This document shows positions 1 through 8,356 of a stretch of DNA of 64,000 nt, one piece after another. How positions within the stretch are numbered: the first letter of the stretch is position 1; each line of letters begins with the position of its first letter. Under the pieces are notes generated by a model. That model searched no databases. It was not told the origin of the DNA and saw nothing but the letters and a program-made list of their open reading frames with translations. A program made the position numbers and the translations under genes. This DNA is from Phenylobacterium sp. GTDB lineage: Bacteria > Pseudomonadota > Alphaproteobacteria > Caulobacterales > Caulobacteraceae. Location of the stretch: the NCBI GenBank assembly GCA_028290945.1, contig JAQGIV010000132.1, positions 36,134 through 100,133 on the forward strand, written 5' to 3'.

Positions 1-1
1 C

Positions 2-295
2 AAGCTGCGTCGCGCCCAGGGCAACCTGAATCGCCGCATACCCATCGTCATGGTCACCGGCCGCGCCGAGGGCCCGGTCATCCTGGCCGCCCGCGACGCC
101 GGCGTGGACGAATACCTGGTCAAGCCCCTGACCACCGTCTCCCTGACCCAGAAGATCGACGCAGCGTTGAACCGCCGCCGCGCCTTCATCGAAACCGAGA
201 CCTATATCGGCCCCGACCGCCGCCGCCGCGCGTTGGAATTCGCCGGCCCGGATCGGAGGCAAGGCGCCGCACCACTCGTCGCCCTCAAGGCGTAG
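2..295 (+). CDS. Response regulator receiver-domain protein, 5'-truncated by window edge
   Basis: Frame open from base 2; PIVMVTGRAE...AGVDEYLVKPLT is typical of the CheY-like receiver C-terminal half. Confidence 0.8.
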   Translation, partial: KLRRAQGNLNRRIPIVMVTGRAEGPVILAARDAGVDEYLVKPLTTVSLTQKIDAALNRRRAFIETETYIGPDRRRRALEFAGPDRRQGAAPLVALKA

Positions 296-506
296 CACCA
301 CACTACCGCCGCGAGCCGAGCCCATAATGGGTCGCGATCCGGTTGCGGGCCGCCTACCTACGCGCGCAGGGTTACCGCGCCGGTTGTGAGAAGTGGCCGG
401 CTCGGTAAGCGGTGAGAGCTAGAAATCCTCCGCAGTCAGCCACGCCCCCAGCGGGGGCTGACCGCCGGCCGGGGGCGTAATCCCTGGTCTTTCCTCAGGG
501 CAAGAC

Positions 507-1841
507 CTAACCCATCCAGCCCAACGGCTCGCGGATGGCCCGTCGCGCCGGCCGCGCCTCGACCGCGCCCCGCCGGTTCGCGGCGAACTCCCCAAACGCA
601 TCCGCACCATGGCTCGCCTCGTCGTGCAGCGGCCCGCCGTAGCTGCGCGTCGAGCGGCTCCAGCGCTTGCGATAGGCGCGCAACCGTTCCAGTCCGCCAT
701 GGCACCGCTCGGCGTCGAACCAGCACAGCGGGATCATCAGCCGCGCGGCGTTGATCCGCTCCTCCGGGTCCATCGCCGCCCCCACGGAGATCGGGCCGAC
801 CCCCAGAGAGCCCAGGGTCTCGAACCGCGACCGCCCCGCCGCCCCCAGCTCGCGCACCATCACGTCGTGCGGCAGGTGGTGGGTCCCGAACACATAGGGC
901 TTGGCCGCGATCCCATCGCGCACCACCGCCTGCAGGCCTTCGCCGCGGGTCTCGAAATAGTCGATCACCCGCACCTCGCGCCCCACCTGCTGGAAGAACC
1001 AGATGGCCGTGTAGTCGTCGATGCCCAGGTCCCAGGCGGTGTCGACCTTCAGGGCCGGGTCGTACGGCGCGCGCCCGATCCGCCCGGCCCGCTCCGCCTC
1101 GCCCAGCAGCGACGCGTAATAGGCGCCCGGCGCCGCGGAATCGAAGTCCACCAGATATTCCGACGCGAACCGCGCCTGGCCCTCCTCCTCCGACCCCATC
1201 TCGGCGATCAGCTCGGCCCGCTCCCGCGCCAGCTGCTCGGGGCTGAAGACGTCGGTCTCCGTCGCCGGCGACTTGAGCGTGAACCACTCCGGATCCCGCG
1301 CCCGGGACTCAAAGGCCCGCGTCGCATGCCCCCGCCCGCGCGGCGTCCACAGGAACAGCGCCCAGCCGCCGTTCTCCGCCAGGATCGGCCGGATGAAGCT
1401 CCAGGCGTCGGGCTTGGCCAGCGCCCACTCCGAGAACACCACCCCCACAGGCGGCGAGCCCATCAGCGAGTTGTAGTTGTCGGAGCCCACCACCTGCCAG
1501 GTCGACCCGCCCTTGAAGTGGATCATCATCTCGGCGTCGCGGGTCCGCGTCCGGGTCTTCAGCGGGAACGCCTCGTTGATCCGCTTCTTGCCGGTGTGCG
1601 GGTTGACCGCGTCCCAGATCGCCTTACGACCCTGGCTCGCCTCCGGCAGCAGGTGCCAATAGGTCCCCGCCTGCTTGGCCACGCAGGTGGCGGCCCAGTG
1701 CAGCGCCACCTCGTCCTTGCCCCAACGACGGTGCGCCACCAGGTCGGCCCGGAGCCCACCCTTCTCCAGGTAGAACCACAGTGGCTTCTGGTAGTCGCGC
1801 GGATCCCAGCGGAACGGCGCGATCGACAGGGTCTCGCTCAA
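507..1841 (-). CDS. Phage-type terminase large subunit
   Basis: ATPase-like N-terminus (AHRRWGKDEVALHW), later acidic nuclease-like region (VDTAWDLGIDDYTAIWFFQQVG); follows a small-terminase-like ORF. Confidence 0.8.
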   Translation of the reverse strand: MSETLSIAPFRWDPRDYQKPLWFYLEKGGLRADLVAHRRWGKDEVALHWAATCVAKQAGTYWHLLPEASQGRKAIWDAVNPHTGKKRINEAFPLKTRTRTRDAEMMIHFKGGSTWQVVGSDNYNSLMGSPPVGVVFSEWALAKPDAWSFIRPILAENGGWALFLWTPRGRGHATRAFESRARDPEWFTLKSPATETDVFSPEQLARERAELIAEMGSEEEGQARFASEYLVDFDSAAPGAYYASLLGEAERAGRIGRAPYDPALKVDTAWDLGIDDYTAIWFFQQVGREVRVIDYFETRGEGLQAVVRDGIAAKPYVFGTHHLPHDVMVRELGAAGRSRFETLGSLGVGPISVGAAMDPEERINAARLMIPLCWFDAERCHGGLERLRAYRKRWSRSTRSYGGPLHDEASHGADAFGEFAANRRGAVEARPARRAIREPLGWMG

Positions 1842-2143
1842 GGCTCCCCCTCTTCGGCCCGCGCCTTCTCCTCATCGGTGACGTCGGAATAGCGCTTGAC
1901 GATCACCGTCATGCCGCCGGCCTCGACCGCCTCGCCCGCGCCCAGCTTCGGCCGCCCGTGGCCGCGGTCCAACACTTCGCGCGCCGCCGCCAGCCGGATC
2001 GTCGCCGGCGCCTTTTCGTCCAGCATCAGCTTGGCCAGCGTCTCAAGCGCCACGCCGCCCTGCTTCTGCGCTTGCTTCCGAAGCCGGGATTCCGGTGTGG
2101 CTTTTCGCGCGCGCGTCGACGCGCCCCCGCGGCTGGCAGGCAT
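1838..2143 (-). CDS. Terminase small subunit-like / DNA-packaging protein
   Basis: 101 aa ORF with a 4-nt overlap with the downstream large terminase; LMLDEKAPATIRLAAAREVLDRGHGRP typical of small-terminase-like proteins. Confidence 0.6.
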   Translation of the reverse strand: MPASRGGASTRARKATPESRLRKQAQKQGGVALETLAKLMLDEKAPATIRLAAAREVLDRGHGRPKLGAGEAVEAGGMTVIVKRYSDVTDEEKARAEEGEP

Positions 2144-2287
2144 GTTCGATCTCCGTCTTGTGAAAGTGTGGCCGCACCAGTTTGGGGCCGCGTCGCTATG
2201 TCGGATGGAACAAGCGTGGCTGAACGTCGTTCAGTGTTCGACGGCTGACCGCACGAGCCCCACTCCAGTCACCGTCCCGGACGTCCG

Positions 2288-2317
2288 AAGCCCCCGGTCA
2301 GAAGGCCGGGGGCTTTT
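2288..2317 (+). terminator. Rho-independent terminator
   Basis: AAGCCCCCGG-TCAGAAGG-CCGGGGGCTTTT perfect stem followed by a T run on + strand. Confidence 0.75.
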
Positions 2318-2401
2318 CAATTTGCTCAGAATCCAAATCGGCTATCTTCGCTGGATTCCTCGCCCAAGGTGGTCTGGGAGTCGAGGGGCGCGGCCAGGTC
2401 G

Positions 2402-2596
2402 ATGGCGGACGACTATTACGAGCGATTGGTCCGGATCATGACCGATCACAAGTGCTCGCGGATTCCCGGCGGGAAGGGCAGCCACGAGAAATGGAGCAGC
2501 CCGATCAATGGCCACACGGTCACCGTGCCACGCTCAAAGAGCCGTCACACGGCCAATGAAGTGCTCAAGCAACTGGGCATCGGGAAGAAATTCTAG
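2402..2596 (+). CDS. hicA: HicA-family mRNA interferase toxin
   Basis: GKGSHEKWSSPINGHTVTVPRSKSRHTANEVLKQLGI is the HicA dsRBD-like signature. Confidence 0.85.
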   Translation: MADDYYERLVRIMTDHKCSRIPGGKGSHEKWSSPINGHTVTVPRSKSRHTANEVLKQLGIGKKF

Positions 2597-2820
2597 GCGA
2601 CCGCGAATTCGCGCCGGCCCTCAAAGCGAAAATCCACCGCGACGCTCTCGTTGTGCAGGTCTTCGTTCGCTGCGAGCATCTCGGGCGCGAGCTCGTTCAT
2701 GAGCTGCTCGAACTCTTGCAGCGTATCGGCCTCAATGACCAAGCCGGGGATATCGCTCTCCGACACCCAGACCGAAGCCTCGGCGTCCCAGGTGGCCCGA
2801 ACATAGTAGGCTTGTTTCAT
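2593..2820 (-). CDS. DUF1902/HicB-like antitoxin
   Basis: YYVRATWDAEASVWVSESDIPGLVIEADTLQEFEQLMNELAPEML; HicB-type fold pattern; adjacent to hicA. Confidence 0.8.
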   Translation of the reverse strand: MKQAYYVRATWDAEASVWVSESDIPGLVIEADTLQEFEQLMNELAPEMLAANEDLHNESVAVDFRFEGRREFAVA

Positions 2821-2882
2821 ACGAGCCTGTGTCCCGTCTCGTTGGGCGCCCCACAGGGGCTATCAACAACTACTTATAGTGC

Positions 2883-2899
2883 GTTGACATCAGGTCAAC
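2883..2899. promoter_or_regulatory. Palindromic operator candidate upstream of DUF1902 gene
   Basis: GTTGAC-ATCAG-GTCAAC perfect 6-bp arms, nested in a larger AGTGCGTT...AACGCACT inverted repeat. Confidence 0.55.
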
Positions 2900-2973
2900 A
2901 CGATGACGAACGCACTTCGGTGTTCACGGCGCCCTGCGAAGGGGCTCGAACCGTCGGCTGACGACGCCTTTCC

Positions 2974-4182
2974 TCACGTCGACTGCGTGGTGTCCGGCAG
3001 GCCCAGGATGCGCTTGGAGATGATGTTGTTCTGGATCTCCGACGATCCGCCGTAGATCGACATCGCCTTGCCGAACAGCCAGCCGCGCACCGCCTCGATC
3101 TCCTCGGGCGAGAAGTCCGCGCCCTCCCAGCCGAGCCCCTGGGCGCCCATGATCTCCAGCGTCAGCTCAGCCCGGGTCTGGGCGACGTGGGTCGCGGAGT
3201 TCTTCAAGACCGAGGCCGCGCTGCCGGGATTGTTGGAGTTCTTGGCCTCCGCCGCCGCCCGCGCCAGCGTCAGGTTGTGCACGCGTGAGTCCATCAGGTG
3301 CCGCGTCAGCCGGGTGCGCAGGTCCGGATCGGCGATCCGCCCGGCGTCGTCGACCTCGACATATTTCTTGGCCACGTCCTGCAGCGCCACCTGCCGGCCG
3401 CCGAACGCCGCGCCGGTCTGGCTCGCCCGCTCGTGCTGCAGCAGGCGCTTGCCCACGGTCCAGCCCTGGTTCAGCTGGCCGAGCAGCGCGTCCTTGGGCG
3501 CCACGGCGTCGGTGAAGAAGGTCTCGCAGAACGGCGAGTCCCCGGCGATCAGCGCGATCGGCCGCGTCTCGACGCCCTTCTGCTTCATGTCGAGCAGGAT
3601 GAAGCTGATCCCCTCGTGCTTCTTGGCCGACGGATCGGTCCGCACCAGGCAGCCGCACCACTCGGAATACTGGGCTCCGCTCGTCCAGATCTTCGAGCCG
3701 TTGATCAGGAAGTGGTCGCCCTTGTCCTCGCACTTGGTCTGCAGCGAGGCGAGGTCGGAGCCGGCGTTCGGCTCCGAATAGCCCACGCACCAGCGCACCT
3801 CGCCCTTCACGATGGGCGGGATGTGCGTCTTCTTCTGATCCTCGGTGCCGTAGTCCAGGATGGTCGGCCCGATCATGGTGATGCCCATGCCGAAGGTCAG
3901 CGGATTGAACGCGCCGGCCTTGGCCATCTCCTGGCCGAGCACGCGGGCCTGCGGCACGGAAAGCCCGCCGCCGCCGTATTCCGTGGGCCAGGTGGGCGTC
4001 GCCCAGCCCTTGTCGCCGATCGCCTTCTTCCAGGCCTGGTAGTCGGGATCGGTCGGGCCCGTCCCCTCGGCGTTGGCCATCGCCGCCTTGCCCTTCAGCG
4101 AGGCCGGGAAGTTGGCCTTCAGCCAGGCCGCCGCCTCGACGCGGAAGGCCTCGAGCTCGGTGTCGCCGCCGAAATCCGCCAT
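2974..4182 (-). CDS. Acyl-CoA dehydrogenase family protein
   Basis: Full-length ACAD: VRWCVGYSEPNAGSDLASLQTKCE, YGGSSEIQNNIISKRILGLP. Confidence 0.93.
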   Translation of the reverse strand: MADFGGDTELEAFRVEAAAWLKANFPASLKGKAAMANAEGTGPTDPDYQAWKKAIGDKGWATPTWPTEYGGGGLSVPQARVLGQEMAKAGAFNPLTFGMGITMIGPTILDYGTEDQKKTHIPPIVKGEVRWCVGYSEPNAGSDLASLQTKCEDKGDHFLINGSKIWTSGAQYSEWCGCLVRTDPSAKKHEGISFILLDMKQKGVETRPIALIAGDSPFCETFFTDAVAPKDALLGQLNQGWTVGKRLLQHERASQTGAAFGGRQVALQDVAKKYVEVDDAGRIADPDLRTRLTRHLMDSRVHNLTLARAAAEAKNSNNPGSAASVLKNSATHVAQTRAELTLEIMGAQGLGWEGADFSPEEIEAVRGWLFGKAMSIYGGSSEIQNNIISKRILGLPDTTQST

Positions 4183-4257
4183 GGCCTGTTCCTCCGGGAA
4201 GTCTTGTCTTCCCCTCAGTCTAGGCTCCGGCGCGGCCCCCGCAAGCGTGACCCAAGG

Positions 4258-4755
4258 TCAGGGCTCCGATGCGCTCTTCGCCCGCCCCGCGAGCGCGCCA
4301 TTGGCGAGCAGCCGCCCTTGGGAATCGAGCCGGAAGGTGAAGCCCGCCTTGCATCCCTTGATGGGGATCACCGGTAGGATCGTAAGGCGCACACCATCCT
4401 TGGCCGCACGGAAGGTCCCGCCGCCGGCCGTGCCGAAGACTTCGCGGTTCTTCACCCACAACGTGCCCCCGACGACCTTGCCGCCCTCACCAAGGAAGGC
4501 GCCGTACACCACGCCCCATAACATCCACGGGCCACGATCTGCCGGGTCCTCGTAATCCGTGACTTTGGTGATCAAGATCGTAGAATTCGGGCCTTCTTTG
4601 GACTCTGAGCCAGCCACCGCAGAGAGTTCCTGGATCGATAGCCGATCATTCGGGACATACTTGAAGACACCGACGCAGTCGGCGGCTGCGGCTGCCGAAG
4701 TCTGAGCCATCAGAGCAATGGCCGCAGTGACGATCCCAATTCGAAGTTGACCCAT
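4258..4755 (-). CDS. Hypothetical exported protein (candidate periplasmic immunity partner of 4813..5742)
   Basis: Signal peptide MGQLRIGIVTAAIALMAQTSAAAAA; same strand and directly downstream of peptidase-like gene. Confidence 0.6.
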   Translation of the reverse strand: MGQLRIGIVTAAIALMAQTSAAAAADCVGVFKYVPNDRLSIQELSAVAGSESKEGPNSTILITKVTDYEDPADRGPWMLWGVVYGAFLGEGGKVVGGTLWVKNREVFGTAGGGTFRAAKDGVRLTILPVIPIKGCKAGFTFRLDSQGRLLANGALAGRAKSASEP

Positions 4756-4812
4756 CGCTCGCCCCACGTTTCGGATACAAGAGTCTATGCGAACATTCCG
4801 CGAACTCAAGCC

Positions 4813-5742
4813 CTACTTTCGACCCGCGATATGGAGGTGTCCGCTGTGCGTGGCCGAGAGCGCCGGACGCCGAAATAGCGCATGTTGGCCAACCTTGTTG
4901 TCCAAGAGGTAGCTCGGGCCGAAATCCTCCGCGATGTTCGCTTGAGCGGAATAGATGTCCTGGAGCGCACGGTTAGGGTTTGTCGGCGAGACGGGCGAGC
5001 CATTTACATGATCGATGTCGATCGCGCGCTGATGGTAGTGGAGGCTGTCGTGGCGATCATCGTGGACATGTTGGCCGCCCGTCGTGCTGCTGACGTTCAT
5101 TGAGTTTGACCCGGACTGGAGGAATCCGGCCGCGATCATGCGGGCAGTATCGGTCGTTAGCGGATGATAAGTGCTTGGTCCGCCACGCACGTTGTTCACG
5201 AAGCTGATCGTCGGCCCCGGATCGACCGGCTGGCCCGCCGCCAAGCTGTGTACGCCGTCTCGCAGCTGATCGAAGCTGATCCGTCGCCCGAGGTTCGCGG
5301 CCGGGTGCGGGTCGATGTACGAGTGGGTCGGGTCTCCCGGCGCGTAGGTCGTCATGAATGGGATCTGGCTCGGTTGGCTCAGGTCGGCATAGTAGCCGCC
5401 GGGCTGTGGCTGGATCGGCGCGGGAGCGGCTCGCGGTGCCGGCGGCGCCGGCAGCATTCCGCGCAGCGGCAGGTCGGGAGCCTTGGGCTTCGCCTCGGCG
5501 GCCCTCTGGCCCATCAGCTGATCCATCTGAGACTGCACGCCGGCCTTGAACCGGTCGATGCCTTGCTCGGCGTCCGAGACCATTCGCCGGGCGCCTTCGC
5601 CTGCCTGCGCGATCTGCCTGGTTGTGGCGTCATAGGCCTGGCGGGCCCTGGCCTCGGCTTTCCGGCGCAGATCGTCCATTCCCTGCGGGCTCATCCCGAA
5701 CCGGGCCGCCCAGAAGCCGTCTTCGTCGTCATCGAACATCTC
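4813..5742 (-). CDS. Modular toxin-like protein with C-terminal M15/LAS-type metallopeptidase-like domain
   Basis: SLHYHQRAID matches SxHx(4)AxD zinc motif and HSGHLHI supplies a terminal HxH; AAGG-type RBS before ATG at 5742; Pro-rich linker after the N-terminus. Confidence 0.55.
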   Translation of the reverse strand, partial: EMFDDDEDGFWAARFGMSPQGMDDLRRKAEARARQAYDATTRQIAQAGEGARRMVSDAEQGIDRFKAGVQSQMDQLMGQRAAEAKPKAPDLPLRGMLPAPPAPRAAPAPIQPQPGGYYADLSQPSQIPFMTTYAPGDPTHSYIDPHPAANLGRRISFDQLRDGVHSLAAGQPVDPGPTISFVNNVRGGPSTYHPLTTDTARMIAAGFLQSGSNSMNVSSTTGGQHVHDDRHDSLHYHQRAIDIDHVNGSPVSPTNPNRALQDIYSAQANIAEDFGPSYLLDNKVGQHALFRRPALSATHSGHLHIAGRK

Positions 5743-5853
5743 GTCTGCCTTTTGCGATTGCGGAGAGCGCCGCTTGACCTGCGCCGTCTCGGCGGGCCTC
5801 AATTGCGGCTCATGAAGCCGGCCAGCGAGACCGGCGGGGATTGGGGAACGTCC

Positions 5854-7425
5854 ATGTCATTCTGGAACATCGTCGCGGGCCTTGGCCTGACCGCCGCCCT
5901 CGTGGTTTCAGCCGACGCCGCCCAGGCGGCCGACACCGTCAAGGTCGCGCAAGGGATGCTGCACGGCGCGACGGCCGGCCAGGTCACCGCCTTCAAGGGC
6001 CTGCCCTTCGCCGCCCCGCCGGTGGGCGAGCTGCGCTGGCGTCCGCCCGCCGCGCCCGCCGCCTGGAAGGGCGTCCGCGAGGCCACGGGCTTCGCGCCCG
6101 CCTGCATGCAGATGTCGACGCCGCGTCCCGGCGCCCCGCCCGTCGCCCAGGCCGAGGACTGCCTCTACCTCAATGTCTGGACCCCGGCCTCCGCCAAGCC
6201 CGGCGCCAAGCTGCCGGTCATGGTCTGGATCCACGGCGGGTCGTTCACCGGGGGCGCCGGGTCCAACACGATCTACGACGGAACCCACTTCGCCGAGCGC
6301 GGCGTGATCCTGATCACCGTCAACTACCGCCTCGGCCGGCTGGGATTCTTCGCCCACCCGGCGCTCACCGCCGAGAGCCCCAAGGGCGCGCTTGGCAATT
6401 TCGGGATCATGGACAACATCGCCGCCCTGAAGTGGGTGCACGCCAACATCGCCTCCTTCGGCGGCGACCCCGCCAACGTCACCGCCTTCGGCGAGTCCGC
6501 CGGCGGCATCCTGATCAATTTCCTGATGACCGCGCCGGAGGCCAAGGGCCTGTTCGCCAAGGCCATCTCCGAGTCCGGCTTCGGCCGCTCGGCCGGCGCG
6601 CCCATCCGCGGCGACGAGGCCCGCACCGGCGAGAAGATCGGCGTCGCCTACGCCACCTCCGTCAACATCCCCGGTTCCGGCCCCGACGCCGCCAAGGCGC
6701 TCCGCGCGCTGACCGCCCAGCAGCTCTCGATCCCCGCCGGCGGCATCGGCGCGGCCGGCCAGCCCGGCCCGATGGTCGACGGCGTGGTCATCCCCGAGTC
6801 GCCACCGCAGGCCTTCGCCGAGGGCAAGGAGGCCAAGGTGCCCTACATCGCCGGCGGCAACAGCTGGGAGGCCAGCCTCTTCCCGCAGACCGCCCGCGAT
6901 CCGGAAGCCACCCTCGCCCGCCTCGGTCCCGCGCGCCCCGCCATCATGGCGGCCTACGGCGGCGACCCGGCCGGCGTCGCCCAGGATCTCACCACCGACA
7001 CCGCCGTCATCGAGCCCGACCGCTACCTCGCCGGCCTGCATGCCAGGAACGGCCAGAAGGCCTGGACCTACTTCTTCTCCTATGTCCCGGCCGCCCAGCG
7101 CGCCGCGGTGCGTGGAACCGCCCACGGCGGCGAGATCGTCTACGTCTTCAACAACCTGCGCGACGAGCCGACGACCTTCGCCGGCCGCACCCTGCCGGCC
7201 GCCACGCCCGACGACCACAAGGTCTCCGACGCCGCCACCGCCTACTGGGTCGCCTTCGCCAAGCGCTCCGACCCGGACAGCGCCGGCGGCGTGGCCTGGC
7301 CCCAGGCCGAGCCCGGCGACAACGTCCTGGAGTTCGGCGCCGACGGCGTCCACGCCCACCCGGCCTTCCACAAGCAGACCTTGGACATCGCCGAGAAGAT
7401 CGCCGCCGCCCAGACCGGGCGCTGA
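5854..7425 (+). CDS. Carboxylesterase/lipase family protein (type B), exported
   Basis: Signal peptide; EDCLYLNVWTP, FGESAGG nucleophile elbow, GTAHGGEIVYVF. Confidence 0.93.
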   Translation: MSFWNIVAGLGLTAALVVSADAAQAADTVKVAQGMLHGATAGQVTAFKGLPFAAPPVGELRWRPPAAPAAWKGVREATGFAPACMQMSTPRPGAPPVAQAEDCLYLNVWTPASAKPGAKLPVMVWIHGGSFTGGAGSNTIYDGTHFAERGVILITVNYRLGRLGFFAHPALTAESPKGALGNFGIMDNIAALKWVHANIASFGGDPANVTAFGESAGGILINFLMTAPEAKGLFAKAISESGFGRSAGAPIRGDEARTGEKIGVAYATSVNIPGSGPDAAKALRALTAQQLSIPAGGIGAAGQPGPMVDGVVIPESPPQAFAEGKEAKVPYIAGGNSWEASLFPQTARDPEATLARLGPARPAIMAAYGGDPAGVAQDLTTDTAVIEPDRYLAGLHARNGQKAWTYFFSYVPAAQRAAVRGTAHGGEIVYVFNNLRDEPTTFAGRTLPAATPDDHKVSDAATAYWVAFAKRSDPDSAGGVAWPQAEPGDNVLEFGADGVHAHPAFHKQTLDIAEKIAAAQTGR

Positions 7426-7433
7426 CCAAAGAA

Positions 7434-7564
7434 CCTCCCCCGCGACGGCGGGGGAGGGGGACCACAACGTGGTGGAGGGGGCGCTGCCGGCGCACCGAGT
7501 CTTTCGCACGGCCCCAACGCCCCCTCCGTCGCGTTCGCGACACCTCCCCCGCCAGCGGGGGAGG
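7434..7564. repeat. Composite palindromic REP-like intergenic element
   Basis: CCTCCCCC..GGGGGAGG hairpins at 7434-7457 and 7543-7564 with ACCAC-AAC-GTGGT between them. Confidence 0.6.
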
Positions 7565-7592
7565 AGCTGATCTCCCGACAGGATCGCCGCCC

Positions 7593-8315
7593 ATGCCCCA
7601 CCAATCCCGCGCCATCGAATACGCCGCCGACGGCGCCCACCTGATCGGCTTGATGTGCGTGCCAGACGGCGGCGGCTGCGGCCCCGCCGTGCTGGTCAGC
7701 CACGAGGGCCCGGGCCTCACCGACCACGCCCGCGACCGCGCGCGGCGCCTGGCCGATCTCGGCTATGTCGCCTTCGCCCTCGACTATCATGGCGCTGGCA
7801 AGCCCCTGCCGCTGGCCGAAGCCCAGCCGCGCATCCGCGCCTGGGTCGCCGACCCCACCGGCATCCGCGCCCGCGCCCGGGCCGGCCTCGACCTGCTGCT
7901 GGCCGAGCCCAGCGTCGACCCCGCGCGCGTCGCCGCCATCGGCTTCTGCTTCGGCGGGACCACCTCGCTGGAGCTCGCCCGCACAGGCGCCGACCTCGCG
8001 GCCGTCGTCGGCTTCCACCCCGGCCTCAACACCACGCGCCAGGCGGAAAACAACAACATCAAGGGCAAGGTGCTGATGCTGGTGGGCACGGCCGATCCCG
8101 TCGTCCCGCCCGACCTACGCCTCGCCTTCGAGCAGCACATGAGCGAGGCCGGCGTCGACTGGCGGATGATCCTCTACGGCGGCGTCGGCCACTCCTTCAC
8201 CAACCCCGGCGTCGACGCCTTCAACCTGCCCGGCTACGCCTACCACGCCGAGACCGACCGCCGGTCCTGGCGCGCCATGCTCGACCTCTTCGCCGAGACC
8301 ATCGGCGTGCCCTGA
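7593..8315 (+). CDS. Dienelactone hydrolase family protein
   Basis: IGFCFGGTTSLELAR nucleophile motif; GTADPVVPP; GGVGHSF. Confidence 0.9.
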   Translation: MPHQSRAIEYAADGAHLIGLMCVPDGGGCGPAVLVSHEGPGLTDHARDRARRLADLGYVAFALDYHGAGKPLPLAEAQPRIRAWVADPTGIRARARAGLDLLLAEPSVDPARVAAIGFCFGGTTSLELARTGADLAAVVGFHPGLNTTRQAENNNIKGKVLMLVGTADPVVPPDLRLAFEQHMSEAGVDWRMILYGGVGHSFTNPGVDAFNLPGYAYHAETDRRSWRAMLDLFAETIGVP

Positions 8316-8356
8316 ACGAGGTTGACGTTCCCCCTCCGTTCTGCACAAGCTCAGCC

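Noticed and set aside
609-1892. Long + strand ORF (427 aa) opposite the terminase genes
   Set aside because: Arg/Pro/His-rich shadow ORF caused by high GC; antisense to well-supported terminase.
2203-2231. GTTC..GTTC pairs near TGAACGTCGTTCAGTGTTC as a fourth LexA box
   Set aside because: Half-site spacing is wrong (3 nt or inverted), not GTTC-N7-GTTC.
2930-2965. GGCTCGAACCG, resembling a T-arm of a tRNA
   Set aside because: No acceptor, D or anticodon arm could be assembled around it on either strand.
5743-5853. LexA box upstream of the M15-like toxin gene
   Set aside because: Only an isolated GAAC is present; no second half-site at 7-nt spacing, so SOS control is not claimed for this unit.
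5908-7509. 533-aa minus-strand ORF opposite the esterase
   Set aside because: Gly/Val/Ala-rich antisense shadow ORF without domain signatures.
5841-8315. 824-aa + strand ORF in a second frame over the esterase and hydrolase
   Set aside because: Low-complexity Arg-rich translation; only its C-terminal part (7593-8315) is real, in that frame.
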